From contig NZ_JALKFS010000005.1 of the NCBI RefSeq assembly GCF_023051145.1, positions 2,063,733 to 2,127,732 of the forward strand: a stretch of DNA of 64,000 nucleotides. The letters are read 5' to 3'. Position 1 is the stretch's first letter; each line of letters opens with the position of its first letter. The notes beneath the pieces were generated by a model. The model had not been told where the DNA came from. It saw only the letters and a list, made by a program, of their open reading frames with translations, and did not search any database. Source of the stretch: Williamsia sp. DF01-3. GTDB lineage: Bacteria; Actinomycetota; Actinomycetes; Mycobacteriales; Mycobacteriaceae. Positions 31,735 to 40,321 of this stretch are shown here, one piece after another. The translations under genes were made by a program, and so were the position numbers.

Positions 31735-33005
31735 TCAGCCCTCCAGTCCCTTGTATGCGTCGCTCTCGCGAACGTTCTTGATGTCGTCGACATCGGTGGG
31801 CTCAATCGAATGACCGAGCTCGTTGAGCGGCACAGCCGTTTCGTCCGGCAGATCCGAGAGCAACTTGGAAGTGCCCTCACTGTCGACCTTCATCAGTGCG
31901 ATGAAGTGGTCCCGTCGAGCGCCCGTGATCTTGCCCTTGCCGATCGCGTCGTCGACCACCGATGCGTGGCCCTTGGCGACCTGCTCGTCGCGGGCCTGCT
32001 GCCCGGCCGCCGCCTGCGCGGCGAGCTCGTCCCACTTGGTCGAATCGACCACGCGCAGGCCATGCTTGGCCGCCACGGTGCTGATCTGATCCACCGAAGG
32101 TTCGGCAGCGCCGCCACCTCCAGTGTCGTCCGTTGCGCGCTCGTCGAGAGCTTCGTCGAGCGCCTGGAGGGTGGTCTCGTCGTCCGCATCGGCTTCGATG
32201 CCGAGGCGCTCCGCGAGGCCTTCCTTGAGAGTGGCCACGGGGGCCTCCTTTCCTGATGGCCCTGCGGCGGTCGCCGCGGGGATGAATGGGTCCGGCGCCT
32301 TCCGGCGTCCGGCGTGGGCGAAAACCCGAAGATCGAAATGCGCTGCAGCGGCCTTCTTGTCGTCAGCGGCGCTCGTATCCTTGACGCTGTCGGCTAAACC
32401 GGCGGCTACCGCTTCATCGGCGGTGTACCAGGTCTCAGCCGTCATCGCCTTGCGCCAGTCCTTGGCCTCACCACCGGACTTCTCTGCGTAGATCGAGGCA
32501 ATATTGTCGCTGGCCCGGCTGAGCCAAGCTGCGAACTCGGCCATCTCGGTCGCGTTGCCCATGCAGAATCCGAGCGCGTCGTGGATCATCATCTCGGAGT
32601 TGCGGCACATGACTACCTCGTCGCCCGCCATGGCGATGAAACTGGCTGCACTGGCGGCCAATCCGTCGATCTGCACCTTTACTTGGGCGTCGTGGTTGCG
32701 TAGCGCGTTGGTGATCGCGAGTGCGTCGTAGACGTCGCCACCGGGGGAGTTGATGCGCACGAGGATCTCGTCGGTGTCGACAGCAGCGAGGTCCTGCACG
32801 AAGTCGCGCGCGCTGACCCCCCGTACCAGGGATCGGAGTCAATGACGTCGTAGATCAGAATTTCGGTGCTCGACTTGCCAGCCTTGTTGGTGGCCGCCTT
32901 CATCTCGTACCAGCGGCGTTGGTCTGCCTTTGGATGGAGTGCAGACTGGCGCGCGTTGTCGAGGCGGCGGGCGGCCGGCTGATTGAGTAGTTCGGTCAGG
33001 TTCAT
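31735..33005 (-). pseudogene. ClpP-like prohead protease, broken by one missing base in a C6 run
   Basis: The N-terminal frame from ATG 33005 reads STEILIYDVIDSDPWYGG, then leaves the protein. The other frame gives VQDLAAVDTDEILVRINSPGGDVYDALAI, GLAASAASFIAMAGDEV and HDALGF, the ClpP/S49 fold with Ser nucleophile in the AASAAS block. The junction is the C run 32817-32822 on the plus strand: six C are present and seven would restore one protein of about 423 residues with WYGGVSARDFVQDL. The C-terminal third is helical scaffold. As written it is broken; a sequence error is more likely since the phage otherwise looks intact. Confidence 0.85.
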
Positions 33006-34306
33006 GATGTGGCTCCTGTCGGTGAGGGGTCCGCATCCGCAGGTTCGTCGCGTTGCGCATCGGATGGCTGGGCGGGTAAGCCGAGTTTCTGGCGGAGACT
33101 CCGCTCGATCAGCACGTCCGGCGACAGCAGTCCGGCCTCGACGAGCATCTTCAACGCAGCTGCCGTCGCATCCTGCCTGGATCCGATCTCGTCGAAGACG
33201 ATCCGGGGCGCGCCGACGTCAATGCCAAAGTTGACGTCCACCAAATCCTCGACGATGTGCGCTGTGCCGATGTCGCGGATGTCTTCGCCAACGGCCTGTG
33301 TCGACTGGCTGAATGTCGACTCCTGAACCGTTGCGAGCGCGTGGCTTCCACCTCTGCTGTCGAGGTTCAGGAAGTGCGCGAGGCCAGCGAGGGCAATCTG
33401 CTTGTCGTGGTACTCGATCGCCGCGCGAATATCAGGCAAGTTGCCCTGCACGCCAGCGAGTTCAAGCGTCTGGCCCTGCGCAAGACCAACACCGGAGCTC
33501 ATGCCAGCGCGGAGGCTCGATGCGAGCTCCCGCATCTGCCTGACCTCTTCCGGGTCATCTTCGCGGGCAGCAGTGCCGATCGCGACACCAATGGCATTGC
33601 GCCGTGCGCCAGCTGCCTCGATCCGCATCAGCTCGTCCTTGAGCAACCAGTGTTTGTATGAGGGGCGCAACAGTGACTTCCCCTGCCACTGGCCGGGTTC
33701 CATGTCGCGGGTGTAGACCACCAACCGATTGACGGGTATATCGAGCGGCTTGATTCCGTAGGCAACCCTGCCGCGGCTCGTCGGAGCCAACTGTGTGATC
33801 GAATCCAAGCCACCGTCGAGAGCGACGTTGAACGCCGCGATCGTCCGCTGCGGACGCGGAGCGAGTTTGCGGATCCAGAACCGGCCATCCTCACCGCGGC
33901 GATACACCTGCTCGAAGACCGAGTGGCCGTACTGCAGCATCGTCAGCGCTGTACGAAGGTGCTGCGCCCACGAGAACCGGTCTCGGCTACGCGCTGGGTT
34001 CTGGATCGCATCCTGGCCGACGATCGGCAGGCTCATGTTTCGGGAGACGAAGTCGACCACCTCATCCTCGGCGCCGTTCGGGTCGATCCGCCACGGGGTG
34101 CGTCGAACGGGTAGCCCTATCGCCTGCAGAACACTCGAGACGCGGCCGTCCTCGCGTTCCATTCGGGAGTACACAGGGACGCACTCGGGCCATTGCAGTT
34201 CCGGCGTCTTCTCGAACGGGTCCCAGTTGATCCACCCATCAGGGAGTGGGTTTGCGACATAACCCTTCTCGGAGGTCGGCGCGGTGGTCTTGGCGCGTGG
34301 CGTCAT
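33002..34306 (-). CDS. Portal protein (DUF935/Mu gp29-like)
   Basis: 434 residues from ATG 34306. Characteristic strings: ECVPVYSRMEREDGRVSSVLQAIGLPVRRTPWRID, GHSVFEQVYRRGEDGRFWIRKLAPRPQRTI, NRLVVYTRDMEPGQWQGKSLLRPSYKHWLLKDELMRIEA. The long C-terminal helices and conserved wing match actinophage portals. It forms the dodecameric DNA gate between terminase and capsid. Confidence 0.9.
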   Translation of the reverse strand: MTPRAKTTAPTSEKGYVANPLPDGWINWDPFEKTPELQWPECVPVYSRMEREDGRVSSVLQAIGLPVRRTPWRIDPNGAEDEVVDFVSRNMSLPIVGQDAIQNPARSRDRFSWAQHLRTALTMLQYGHSVFEQVYRRGEDGRFWIRKLAPRPQRTIAAFNVALDGGLDSITQLAPTSRGRVAYGIKPLDIPVNRLVVYTRDMEPGQWQGKSLLRPSYKHWLLKDELMRIEAAGARRNAIGVAIGTAAREDDPEEVRQMRELASSLRAGMSSGVGLAQGQTLELAGVQGNLPDIRAAIEYHDKQIALAGLAHFLNLDSRGGSHALATVQESTFSQSTQAVGEDIRDIGTAHIVEDLVDVNFGIDVGAPRIVFDEIGSRQDATAAALKMLVEAGLLSPDVLIERSLRQKLGLPAQPSDAQRDEPADADPSPTGATS

Positions 34307-34325
34307 AGCTCACACCTCCCTTCGG

Positions 34326-35828
34326 TCAGAACGAGGCTTCGAAGACATCGAAGCCAGAATCAGCGGAGTCGGATTCGCCAAAATCAGGAGGCGCTACGGG
34401 TGCCTGCTTCGGGCCGAGCCCGAACGTCAGGAGCCCCCAGCGGGCCAGGCTCATGGTGGTCAGCGGGACTGCATCGGGCCCAACCTTTTTGTCCCAGGCG
34501 AAGTCGCCCTGCGGCATGTACCGCTTCTCGGCCGTCCGGAGCGCGTCGTCTATGCACTCCTGGCCGGTGTGGGACAGCTGCTCGGCGTCTGCGTCGTCCT
34601 CGAATCCCAGGCAGGCCGAGGCCATCTGGGGAGCGTTCGTGATCTCTGGCTCAATGCCCTGGTTGATCAGCAACTGCTGCAGCACATTCGCACCGGACTT
34701 GCGGTCAATAACGAGGACGACCGGATCCCACTCGGCCACCACCAGGACGATCATCGCGACCATCGAGTCGAGGGTGGCGCGGCCGAAGTACCCGATCTCG
34801 ACGTGTGTGCGACCCTCGGCCGTCGCCTGCGCTGAACCCAGCGCCCAAGTCGACCCGTCGAGCGAACGGTCCACCGCGAGTGCGATTGATCCAGTGAGCT
34901 GGGGCTCCCGGTTAACCAGATCGCCGAACCTGTCGAGGTCGAACACCACCTCGTCGGCGGCCTCGTCCAGCCAGATGCCCAGGCCTTCGCGAAGGAACGA
35001 CTCTGGACTAAGCTTCCGCTTCAACCGGAGCATCGACTCGCGTGGCGTGCGATGCGGATACGACGGGTTCGCCGCTTTCCAGGTGTCGGGAGAGTCCGGA
35101 TTTACCCCGGGCTCGACGCCGAACTCGATCCACACGCCGTCGGTGAGCGTCCCCGCCCAGGCCGCGTCACGCATCCGCGTGAACGCCTCGGATGGGTCAG
35201 TGGGCTTCGGTGGGGTGCCGATGTAGAACGCAAGACCGAACTTCGACGTGTTCATTGTTGCCGTCATCGCGTCGACCGCGTTCTCGGACATGATCTGCGC
35301 TTCGTCGGCCACGATGATGTCGACGCCCGGGATGCCTCGACCGAAGCCCCGCTCGCGGGCCCCGAACAGGACTCGCGAGCCGTTGCGGAACCGGATCTCT
35401 TCGGTGCCTGCCCCGGTGAACGTCTGCTCGATGTACGGTGCCACCCGCAGCCGCTCCGCGAACGCCAGCATCGACAGGAACGTCTCACCGTGCGTTCGCG
35501 CGTGGTGCGCCGACCACACCGTCAGCGTGCCAGGACGATTGATGCTGAGGCCAAAGATCAACCCCGTCATCCAGTGCGTCTTGCCCGCCTGCCGACAGAT
35601 CGACATCCCGACACCGTCGATCGTCGCCGCCATCGTCCCGTCAGCACGCTTCGCGAGCGCGAGACGGCCAGCCTGGTTCTGCCACGGGTCGAAGGTGAGA
35701 CCGAGTTTCGTCCGGCAGGTGTGTTCCACCGCCGGCCACATCGTCGAAACGATTCCCGTGGGCGCGGCGACCTTTCGGGCTACCTCAGAGAGCTTCGGCG
35801 TCCCAGGCTTCGTCTTCGACGACGACAC
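34326..35828 (-). CDS. terL: Terminase large subunit
   Basis: 500 residues. Residues 44-60 give LTFDPWQNQAGRLALAKR; Walker A-like SICRQAGKTHW (76-86); Walker B-type DIIVADEAQIM near 166; nuclease-domain acids in ALAVDRSLDGSTWALG and VVLVIDRKSGANVLQQ. ATP-driven motor and headful or cos nuclease that packages phage DNA through the portal. Overlaps the small subunit by 44 bp. Confidence 0.94.
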   Translation of the reverse strand: MSSSKTKPGTPKLSEVARKVAAPTGIVSTMWPAVEHTCRTKLGLTFDPWQNQAGRLALAKRADGTMAATIDGVGMSICRQAGKTHWMTGLIFGLSINRPGTLTVWSAHHARTHGETFLSMLAFAERLRVAPYIEQTFTGAGTEEIRFRNGSRVLFGARERGFGRGIPGVDIIVADEAQIMSENAVDAMTATMNTSKFGLAFYIGTPPKPTDPSEAFTRMRDAAWAGTLTDGVWIEFGVEPGVNPDSPDTWKAANPSYPHRTPRESMLRLKRKLSPESFLREGLGIWLDEAADEVVFDLDRFGDLVNREPQLTGSIALAVDRSLDGSTWALGSAQATAEGRTHVEIGYFGRATLDSMVAMIVLVVAEWDPVVLVIDRKSGANVLQQLLINQGIEPEITNAPQMASACLGFEDDADAEQLSHTGQECIDDALRTAEKRYMPQGDFAWDKKVGPDAVPLTTMSLARWGLLTFGLGPKQAPVAPPDFGESDSADSGFDVFEASF

Positions 35829-36096
35829 CCTCGGCGTCCTCCTTGGCCGCCTGAGCCTGCTTCGCTTCCAGCGCCTGTATCTCCTTCGAGATCATCGCGA
35901 GCTGTCGATGCAGCGCAGCCTTCGCAGGTCCACGCTCGTCGGGAAGCGAAGTCACGATCTCACGCCGCTGAGCACGAAGAATCTCCAGGTAATTGCCCTG
36001 TTCGACCGCCTCGGACAGCGTCAATGGCGCGGCCGGAGGCGCTGGAGGGGCCTCGTCAGGGGCCACACCGCGAAGATGGGAGCGGTTCGTTGCCAC
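35785..36096 (-). CDS. terS: Terminase small subunit
   Basis: 103 residues. A Pro/Ala-rich start then a helical body LSEAVEQGNYLEILRAQRREIVTSLPDERGPAKAALHRQLAMISKEIQALEAK, the pattern of mycobacteriophage TerS. It directly precedes and overlaps TerL. Confidence 0.8.
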   Translation of the reverse strand: MATNRSHLRGVAPDEAPPAPPAAPLTLSEAVEQGNYLEILRAQRREIVTSLPDERGPAKAALHRQLAMISKEIQALEAKQAQAAKEDAEGVVVEDEAWDAEAL

Positions 36097-36202
36097 AGCA
36101 CGCCCCCTTCAGAAACGAAAAAATGCGATAAATAGATCAGCTGACTGCCCCGTAGGGAGTCAGGCCCCCACCCCCTCGGATATTTTTCGGGGGTGGGGTG
36201 GG

Positions 36203-36574
36203 TCAGGTGGTTGGCCAGGGCCAGTTCATGGCGGTGTGCCCTACGAGGCGGCCAGCGGGCGTCTTGGCTGTCTCGGTGGGGCTTTCGCCTGTGATGGCTG
36301 GTCGTAAGTGGTCTCGGCTGCCGTCGCCGCGTTGTTTGTTGCACCGTCCGTGGAGCAGGCGGTCGGCTTTGGTGCCGCCGGTGGCTCGTGTGTGGGTGTG
36401 GTCGGCTGCGAGTACTTCTCGGTCCCAGTTGCGTTCGGCCTCGAGGTACATGGGCTTGTTGCACCACCAGCAGGGTGTGCCGTCGACGTGCGTGCGCTTG
36501 AGTCTGGCTGCCTGGCGTTGGTGGTCGTAGCCCAGACCCTTCTGGGTCGTGGTCTTGGTTCTGGTGCTGGCCAT
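36203..36574 (-). CDS. HNH endonuclease (packaging-associated)
   Basis: 123 residues from ATG 36574. Core: GTPCWWCNKPMYLEAERNWDREVLAADHTHTRATGG, LLHGRCNKQRGDG, with the CxxC zinc pair and DHxxxR-x-G of the HNH fold. HNH proteins just before the terminase are often needed for DNA cleavage during packaging in HK97-like phages, so this one is more likely functional to the virion than a homing enzyme. Confidence 0.85.
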   Translation of the reverse strand: MASTRTKTTTQKGLGYDHQRQAARLKRTHVDGTPCWWCNKPMYLEAERNWDREVLAADHTHTRATGGTKADRLLHGRCNKQRGDGSRDHLRPAITGESPTETAKTPAGRLVGHTAMNWPWPTT

Positions 36575-36897
36575 CAACCGGTGATGGTGGACGGATCAAC
36601 ACCACGTGATCGCAGGGCGCGGGCTACCTGACCGTTGGGGTCTGGCTGCCACTGTTCGCCCATAACGCGGGTGAAGTGGCTGAGCGCTTCGCCGATGGTG
36701 GTCTCCATCGCTGCTGTGTTGCCAGTGCGGTTGAGCCGCTGCACCTTCTCGATGCGGGGGAGGACGTGGCGTCGGAGTGCGGCGATCTGGCTGTGGTCGG
36801 CTGCCCCTTCACCAACGGCAGCGCTGATGCCGGCGACGAGCAGGCCGAACTGGTGTTGCGGGTCAGTCGTCGGGATGCTGCTGACGGCAGGCGTCAT
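36574..36897 (-). CDS. Hypothetical 107-residue protein
   Basis: Helical: HQFGLLVAGISAAVGEGAADHSQIAALRRHVLPRIEKVQRL. Translationally coupled to the HNH gene (TGATG). No motif recognised; possible packaging accessory from position. Confidence 0.5.
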   Translation of the reverse strand: MTPAVSSIPTTDPQHQFGLLVAGISAAVGEGAADHSQIAALRRHVLPRIEKVQRLNRTGNTAAMETTIGEALSHFTRVMGEQWQPDPNGQVARALRSRGVDPSTITG

Positions 36898-37250
36898 CGG
36901 CTGATCTCTGGGCGCGGACCCATCTTGAGGAGCTGGCCGCCTGAGGGCAGCGGCCGCGGATTGGTCTCGCTCTGCAGCTCATCGAAGATCGGGGTTCCGG
37001 GGTCTATCTGCTCATCGTCGCCAGCAATCGGAATGGTCACGGTATGCCGCACCAGCCTGTCGTTCTCCGCGACCAGCTGCCCGTCGGGCGCCTGCGTGAA
37101 GCAGGTCAGCATACTGCAATCGCGGGTCAGGGTGAGTTGCTCGATACGGTCGGCCTTCGGGTCTAAGCCCATCAATGCCATCGCGGCCATGAGTCGACTG
37201 TGGCTGATCTCTGTCGGCATCATCCTCGTCGTCCTTGTCTCGCTGTCCAT
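36894..37250 (-). CDS. Hypothetical 118-residue protein
   Basis: SRLMAAMALMGLDPKADRIEQLTLTRDCSMLTCFTQAP then an extended Pro-rich end. Overlaps the neighbours by 4 and 31 bp. Not recognised. Confidence 0.5.
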   Translation of the reverse strand: MDSETRTTRMMPTEISHSRLMAAMALMGLDPKADRIEQLTLTRDCSMLTCFTQAPDGQLVAENDRLVRHTVTIPIAGDDEQIDPGTPIFDELQSETNPRPLPSGGQLLKMGPRPEISR

Positions 37251-37492
37251 CGGTCGAGTTCACCCTCGGTGACCCGCATGCCGATGTCCTCGGCCAGTGC
37301 ATCGAACACCTCGGTGGGTGTGCCGGTCGCGGCTGCGATGGCGTCGAGCACGAGCTGTGGTTCGTTGTCGGGGATGGGTACGGGTTCGAACCCGACGGTG
37401 GTTTTGTCGTCGGTCCACAGAACCCCAGCGGCTGGTGTGCGGACGTTGGTCCATCGGCCAGGGCCACGTCGAGAAGGGGCGGACGCTGCCAT
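37220..37492 (-). CDS. Hypothetical 90-residue protein
   Basis: A basic N-terminus then VGFEPVPIPDNEPQLVLDAIAAATGTPTEVFDALAEDIGMRVTE. The helical end resembles small actinophage early proteins. Function unknown. Confidence 0.5.
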   Translation of the reverse strand: MAASAPSRRGPGRWTNVRTPAAGVLWTDDKTTVGFEPVPIPDNEPQLVLDAIAAATGTPTEVFDALAEDIGMRVTEGELDRWTARQGRRG

Positions 37493-37953
37493 CAGGCCGC
37501 CCGCCGGTCAACGTCGTTGAAGGCATGAAGCCTGTTACGTGTGGCTACGACCCACGCTTGGGCCTCTTCTATTGTCGAGAAGTACTGACGGTGTAGCTTG
37601 CCGTCGTGAAGTACGCGGCCGCGCCAGCACTTGCCCTGCTTGTGGTAGTCAACGCCCCTCACCCCGGAGCGGGCCGTGGTCGATCCAGTGTGATTCTCGA
37701 TGTTCTGCTTCGGGGTTGCCAGTCGCAGGTGGTCGGGATTTACGCAATGCCGCACGTGACAGATGTGATCAACCAGCATTCCAGTGGGAATCGGGCCATG
37801 GTGTAGCTCGTACGCAAATCGATGAACACCTACCTGGCGTTTGCTGACCCGGAACTTGCCGTACCCATGTGAATCCCGGGCACCTAGCCAGAGCCAGCAG
37901 CCATCACCTTCAGTCCTGATGAACTTCGCGGCGAAGCGTTCGGTGGCGTTCAT
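37492..37953 (-). CDS. HNH homing endonuclease with C-terminal AP2-like domain
   Basis: 153 residues. The HNH_3-type nuclease contains GCWLWLGARDSHGYGKFRV, HRFAYELHHGPIPTGMLVDHICHVRHCVNPDHLRLAT. The C-terminal SGVRGVDYHKQGKCWRGRVLHDGKLHRQYFSTIEEA is an AP2/ERF DNA-binding domain. The combination is a classic mobile homing nuclease. Confidence 0.88.
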   Translation of the reverse strand: MNATERFAAKFIRTEGDGCWLWLGARDSHGYGKFRVSKRQVGVHRFAYELHHGPIPTGMLVDHICHVRHCVNPDHLRLATPKQNIENHTGSTTARSGVRGVDYHKQGKCWRGRVLHDGKLHRQYFSTIEEAQAWVVATRNRLHAFNDVDRRAA

Positions 37954-38276
37954 CGCGCGTCGATAACTGCCTGTCGCACGAAGCAGTCCTTCGCCTCGAG
38001 CAGTTTGCGTAGGCCGGTGGTCAGCTCGGGTCCGTCACCCAGCAGGCCAACTAGGTAGGCCGCGGCCTCGGCAAGCTGCTTGCTCACCTCCTGTAGATGC
38101 GGCGGCAGGTGCTCGTATTCGAACAAGTTCAGCAAGTGCGTCGTGCCGGGATGGCGAGACTCGGGCGTTGCGTCCACGTCGACCTCCATCGAAGTAGGTT
38201 GGCCCGCCTGCACTCTGGGGTGCCGATGCTCGGGGAAGCGACGGGCCAAGTCCTGCACCGCAGCGCGCAGCAACAC
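37950..38276 (-). CDS. Acb2/Tad1-hairpin-like protein, candidate cyclic-nucleotide sponge
   Basis: 108 residues from GTG 38276; ATG 38189 would give 79 residues, closer to the family, and neither has a clear ribosome site. The C-terminal 60 residues, LFEYEHLPPHLQEVSKQLAE then GPELTTGLRKLLEAKDCFVRQAV, show the H-L-P start, a long helix and the E-x-x-x-x-L-x-K-L-x-E-A helix. That resembles phage Acb2-type helical hairpins, which bind CBASS or Thoeris signalling nucleotides. I know the pattern but cannot confirm membership, so the anti-defence role is inference. Confidence 0.5.
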   Translation of the reverse strand: MLLRAAVQDLARRFPEHRHPRVQAGQPTSMEVDVDATPESRHPGTTHLLNLFEYEHLPPHLQEVSKQLAEAAAYLVGLLGDGPELTTGLRKLLEAKDCFVRQAVIDAR

Positions 38277-38445
38277 CCTCGCCCGGTGTGAGAGCTGGGG
38301 TCATGGGATGTGCTTTGTCCGTCGAAAGGCACGAAAGCCCGGAGGTCACGTGCTGCGGTGAAGATGAGAATGGCCGCTCGCTGGTGAACCCAGGGCGGCC
38401 GACAGCGATAGCGTACCGCAGACCCCTGACGTAAGGCCAGATCTG

Positions 38446-39123
38446 TCAAGCACGGTTGCGTTGGGCGTGTCTCTTGTGCGCGTCGAGCACGTCACCGAGC
38501 CGGTAGAACCTCGTGCCGGTATCCGGGTCCTCGGAGACGTGGGTGAGTCCCGCCTGCTTGCATAGTGTTCGCATTCGCCTGGCGTTCAACCCCTTCCCGA
38601 CCTTGTCGAGTTTGTGAGCCAGCTTCTCGACGGTGGCGACGGTGACGATCTGCCGGTTCGCTTCTTGCACCATGGCTTCGTCGATGGTGTATTCGCGCTC
38701 GGTCGTGTTCATGGATCGGGCGCATCGGTCGACGATGCGGCACAGCTTCTTGAAGATCTCTGCGCCGTCTTCCATGACTGCAATGGCGATGCGGTAGCGA
38801 ATGAGCCACTTGGCCAACGCGGTTGGGTATGCGCTGCCTTGGTAGCTGAGCCCGCGCACTTCACAGATGTGGCGTACGGCGGTGGTTAGCTCGTTCTGTA
38901 GTTCGTCGAGGAGTACCTCCACGTGCAGGCCGTATGGTTCACGCGGTCCGGGCTGGGGCCGGCGGATACCTAGCCCGTTGTCGCTGGTGCGGGACTGTCC
39001 GTCGGTGAGGGAGATGGCCATCCTGCGTTCGAGGTCGGTGACCTCTTCGAGCTTCTCCTTGAGGTAGTCGAGCTCGGCTCGGGTGACGGTGAGATCGTCG
39101 GCGTTCGACTGCTGCTGGGTCAC
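38446..39123 (-). CDS. Hypothetical helical protein
   Basis: 225 residues from GTG 39123. N-terminal coiled coil (LTVTRAELDYLKEKLEEVTDLERRMAIS), a helical middle (VLLDELQNELTTAVRHICEVRGL, ALAKWLIRYRIAIAVMEDG) and a C-terminal winged-helix-like part (ARRMRTLCKQAGLTHVSEDPDTGTRFYRLGDVLD). Likely DNA-binding in early phage functions; no named family. Confidence 0.6.
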   Translation of the reverse strand: MTQQQSNADDLTVTRAELDYLKEKLEEVTDLERRMAISLTDGQSRTSDNGLGIRRPQPGPREPYGLHVEVLLDELQNELTTAVRHICEVRGLSYQGSAYPTALAKWLIRYRIAIAVMEDGAEIFKKLCRIVDRCARSMNTTEREYTIDEAMVQEANRQIVTVATVEKLAHKLDKVGKGLNARRMRTLCKQAGLTHVSEDPDTGTRFYRLGDVLDAHKRHAQRNRA

Positions 39124-39497
39124 TGCGTCACTTCGATTTCCAGCCACAGTTGGCCCTTCCCGGTGGTCGATTGGTGGTGGATCTTCGGCATGCGGTCGGT
39201 GACGAATCGGGGGTCGTCGTCTTCGGTGAGTCCGTAGTCGACGAGTCCGTCGACGCATGCTTTCTGTGTGGGTGTGAGGTTGATCGGGTCGGCGGTGCGG
39301 TGGACGCGCGGCGCGTAGTGGAGCTGGACTATTGCGTGAGAGACGTTGCGCGGCAGCTTGAGTGACTTGGCCAGGTAGTAGGTTGCTGACCGCACGCCAC
39401 GAGTTTCGGCCGCCTTCTTGTGTCGGTTCATCCGCTGGTTGAGCGTGAGTGGTGGCGTCTCGTACGGCAGGGGGATGGTGAGCGTCGGCGCGGTCAC
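39120..39497 (-). CDS. RusA-like Holliday junction resolvase
   Basis: 125 residues from GTG 39497. The pattern PLTLNQRMNRHKKAAETRGVR followed by VQLHYAPRVHRTADPINLTPTQKACVDGLVDYGLTEDDDPRFV matches RusA-type nucleases, which use an Asp-rich centre (here D near 70 and the EDDD group). It cuts Holliday junctions during phage recombination and replication. Confidence 0.68.
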   Translation of the reverse strand: MTAPTLTIPLPYETPPLTLNQRMNRHKKAAETRGVRSATYYLAKSLKLPRNVSHAIVQLHYAPRVHRTADPINLTPTQKACVDGLVDYGLTEDDDPRFVTDRMPKIHHQSTTGKGQLWLEIEVTQ

Positions 39498-39805
39498 AGG
39501 GTGATCACCGACAGGATGACGTCGCCGAGCTGTCGGAGGCGTTTGCCGCAGCCGCCGCATTGGCGTCCGTGTCGGCAGGCCGAGGCGAGTTCACGTTCGA
39601 TCGACTGGCGGAGTGTCTCGAAGCATTCGCTGCAGAGGAGCGCGCTGACGTTGTCGCAGGCGTACAGGTCGTTGTCGCGGGGTGCGTGGTAGCGGATGCG
39701 GAGGTTGGCCGGCGGGGTCTCGTCGTGGCAGGTGCACTCACACTGTGGCGACTCGTCGAGGGATGCGACGTCGAGCGGGGCGACGGAGTGGGTGGGGACG
39801 CTCAT
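39494..39805 (-). CDS. Hypothetical Cys-rich protein
   Basis: 103 residues with a zinc-binding look: CECTCHDE, YACDNV, CSECFETL, CRHGRQCGGCGKRL. It starts at ATG 39805, overlapping the upstream stop, and is coupled to the RusA-like gene. Function unknown. Confidence 0.55.
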   Translation of the reverse strand: MSVPTHSVAPLDVASLDESPQCECTCHDETPPANLRIRYHAPRDNDLYACDNVSALLCSECFETLRQSIERELASACRHGRQCGGCGKRLRQLGDVILSVITL

Positions 39806-40062
39806 GCCTGCCTCGCTTTGGCGAGTTCGGCTCTGGCTGCAGCGCGTGCTTCTTGCCGCCTGGCTGCCTCTCTCGCTGATTCTCCGGCGTTTTCCGTGCC
39901 GGAGGTTGTGTCGGGCTTCTGACGTTTGATGTGGGGCATATGCATCGGCTGCTTCGAGATGACGTTCACGCAGGGATCTCCTGGTCCGGTTTCGCATTCG
40001 GGTTCGGGGCAGGCCCGGGTGATGGCGTTGCCGATGAGGTAGGCGTCAGGGATGTCAGTCAT
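39802..40062 (-). CDS. Small zinc-finger-like protein
   Basis: 86 residues from ATG 40062. The motif ACPEPECETGPGDPC then HMPHIKRQKP follows the C..C...G..C...H..R pattern of a small DNA-binding zinc domain common in actinophages and restriction proteins. The tail is Ala/Arg-rich helix (about 55-86). Start overlaps the upstream stop. Confidence 0.6.
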   Translation of the reverse strand: MTDIPDAYLIGNAITRACPEPECETGPGDPCVNVISKQPMHMPHIKRQKPDTTSGTENAGESAREAARRQEARAAARAELAKARQA

Positions 40063-40321
40063 GCCGACTCCGTCTGGGGGTGGGTGCATTTGACAGCTGG
40101 CTCGACATCGATGAGCCACTCGAAGTCGTCGCAGAGCGGGCAGTTCGCCGCTAGTGCGCGTCGGACGCGTTTCGCTTCCTCGGCGATCCTTGTCCGTTCG
40201 GTGTCCCAGGCTTCTCGTCCTTGCCTGGCGTCACGGCACGCGCCGCACGGCGGCGGGAAGGTCTCGTTGATGTGTTTCGAACATTTCGAGGGGGGCGGCT
40301 GACCCTCGTAACGTTCCCCAC
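40059..40321 (-). pseudogene. Small zinc-binding early protein, apparently frameshifted near its start
   Basis: The body is CSKHINETFPPPCGACRDAR, then NCPLCDDFEWLIDVEPAVKCTHPQTESA to TGA at 40059, a known type of actinophage early protein. Its frame has no start codon. GTG 40319-40321, immediately after the upstream stop, enters the correct frame if the G6 run at 40290-40295 is given one more base, producing MGNVTRVSRPPSKCSKH. This is therefore a likely one-base omission, as in three other genes here. Confidence 0.65.
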
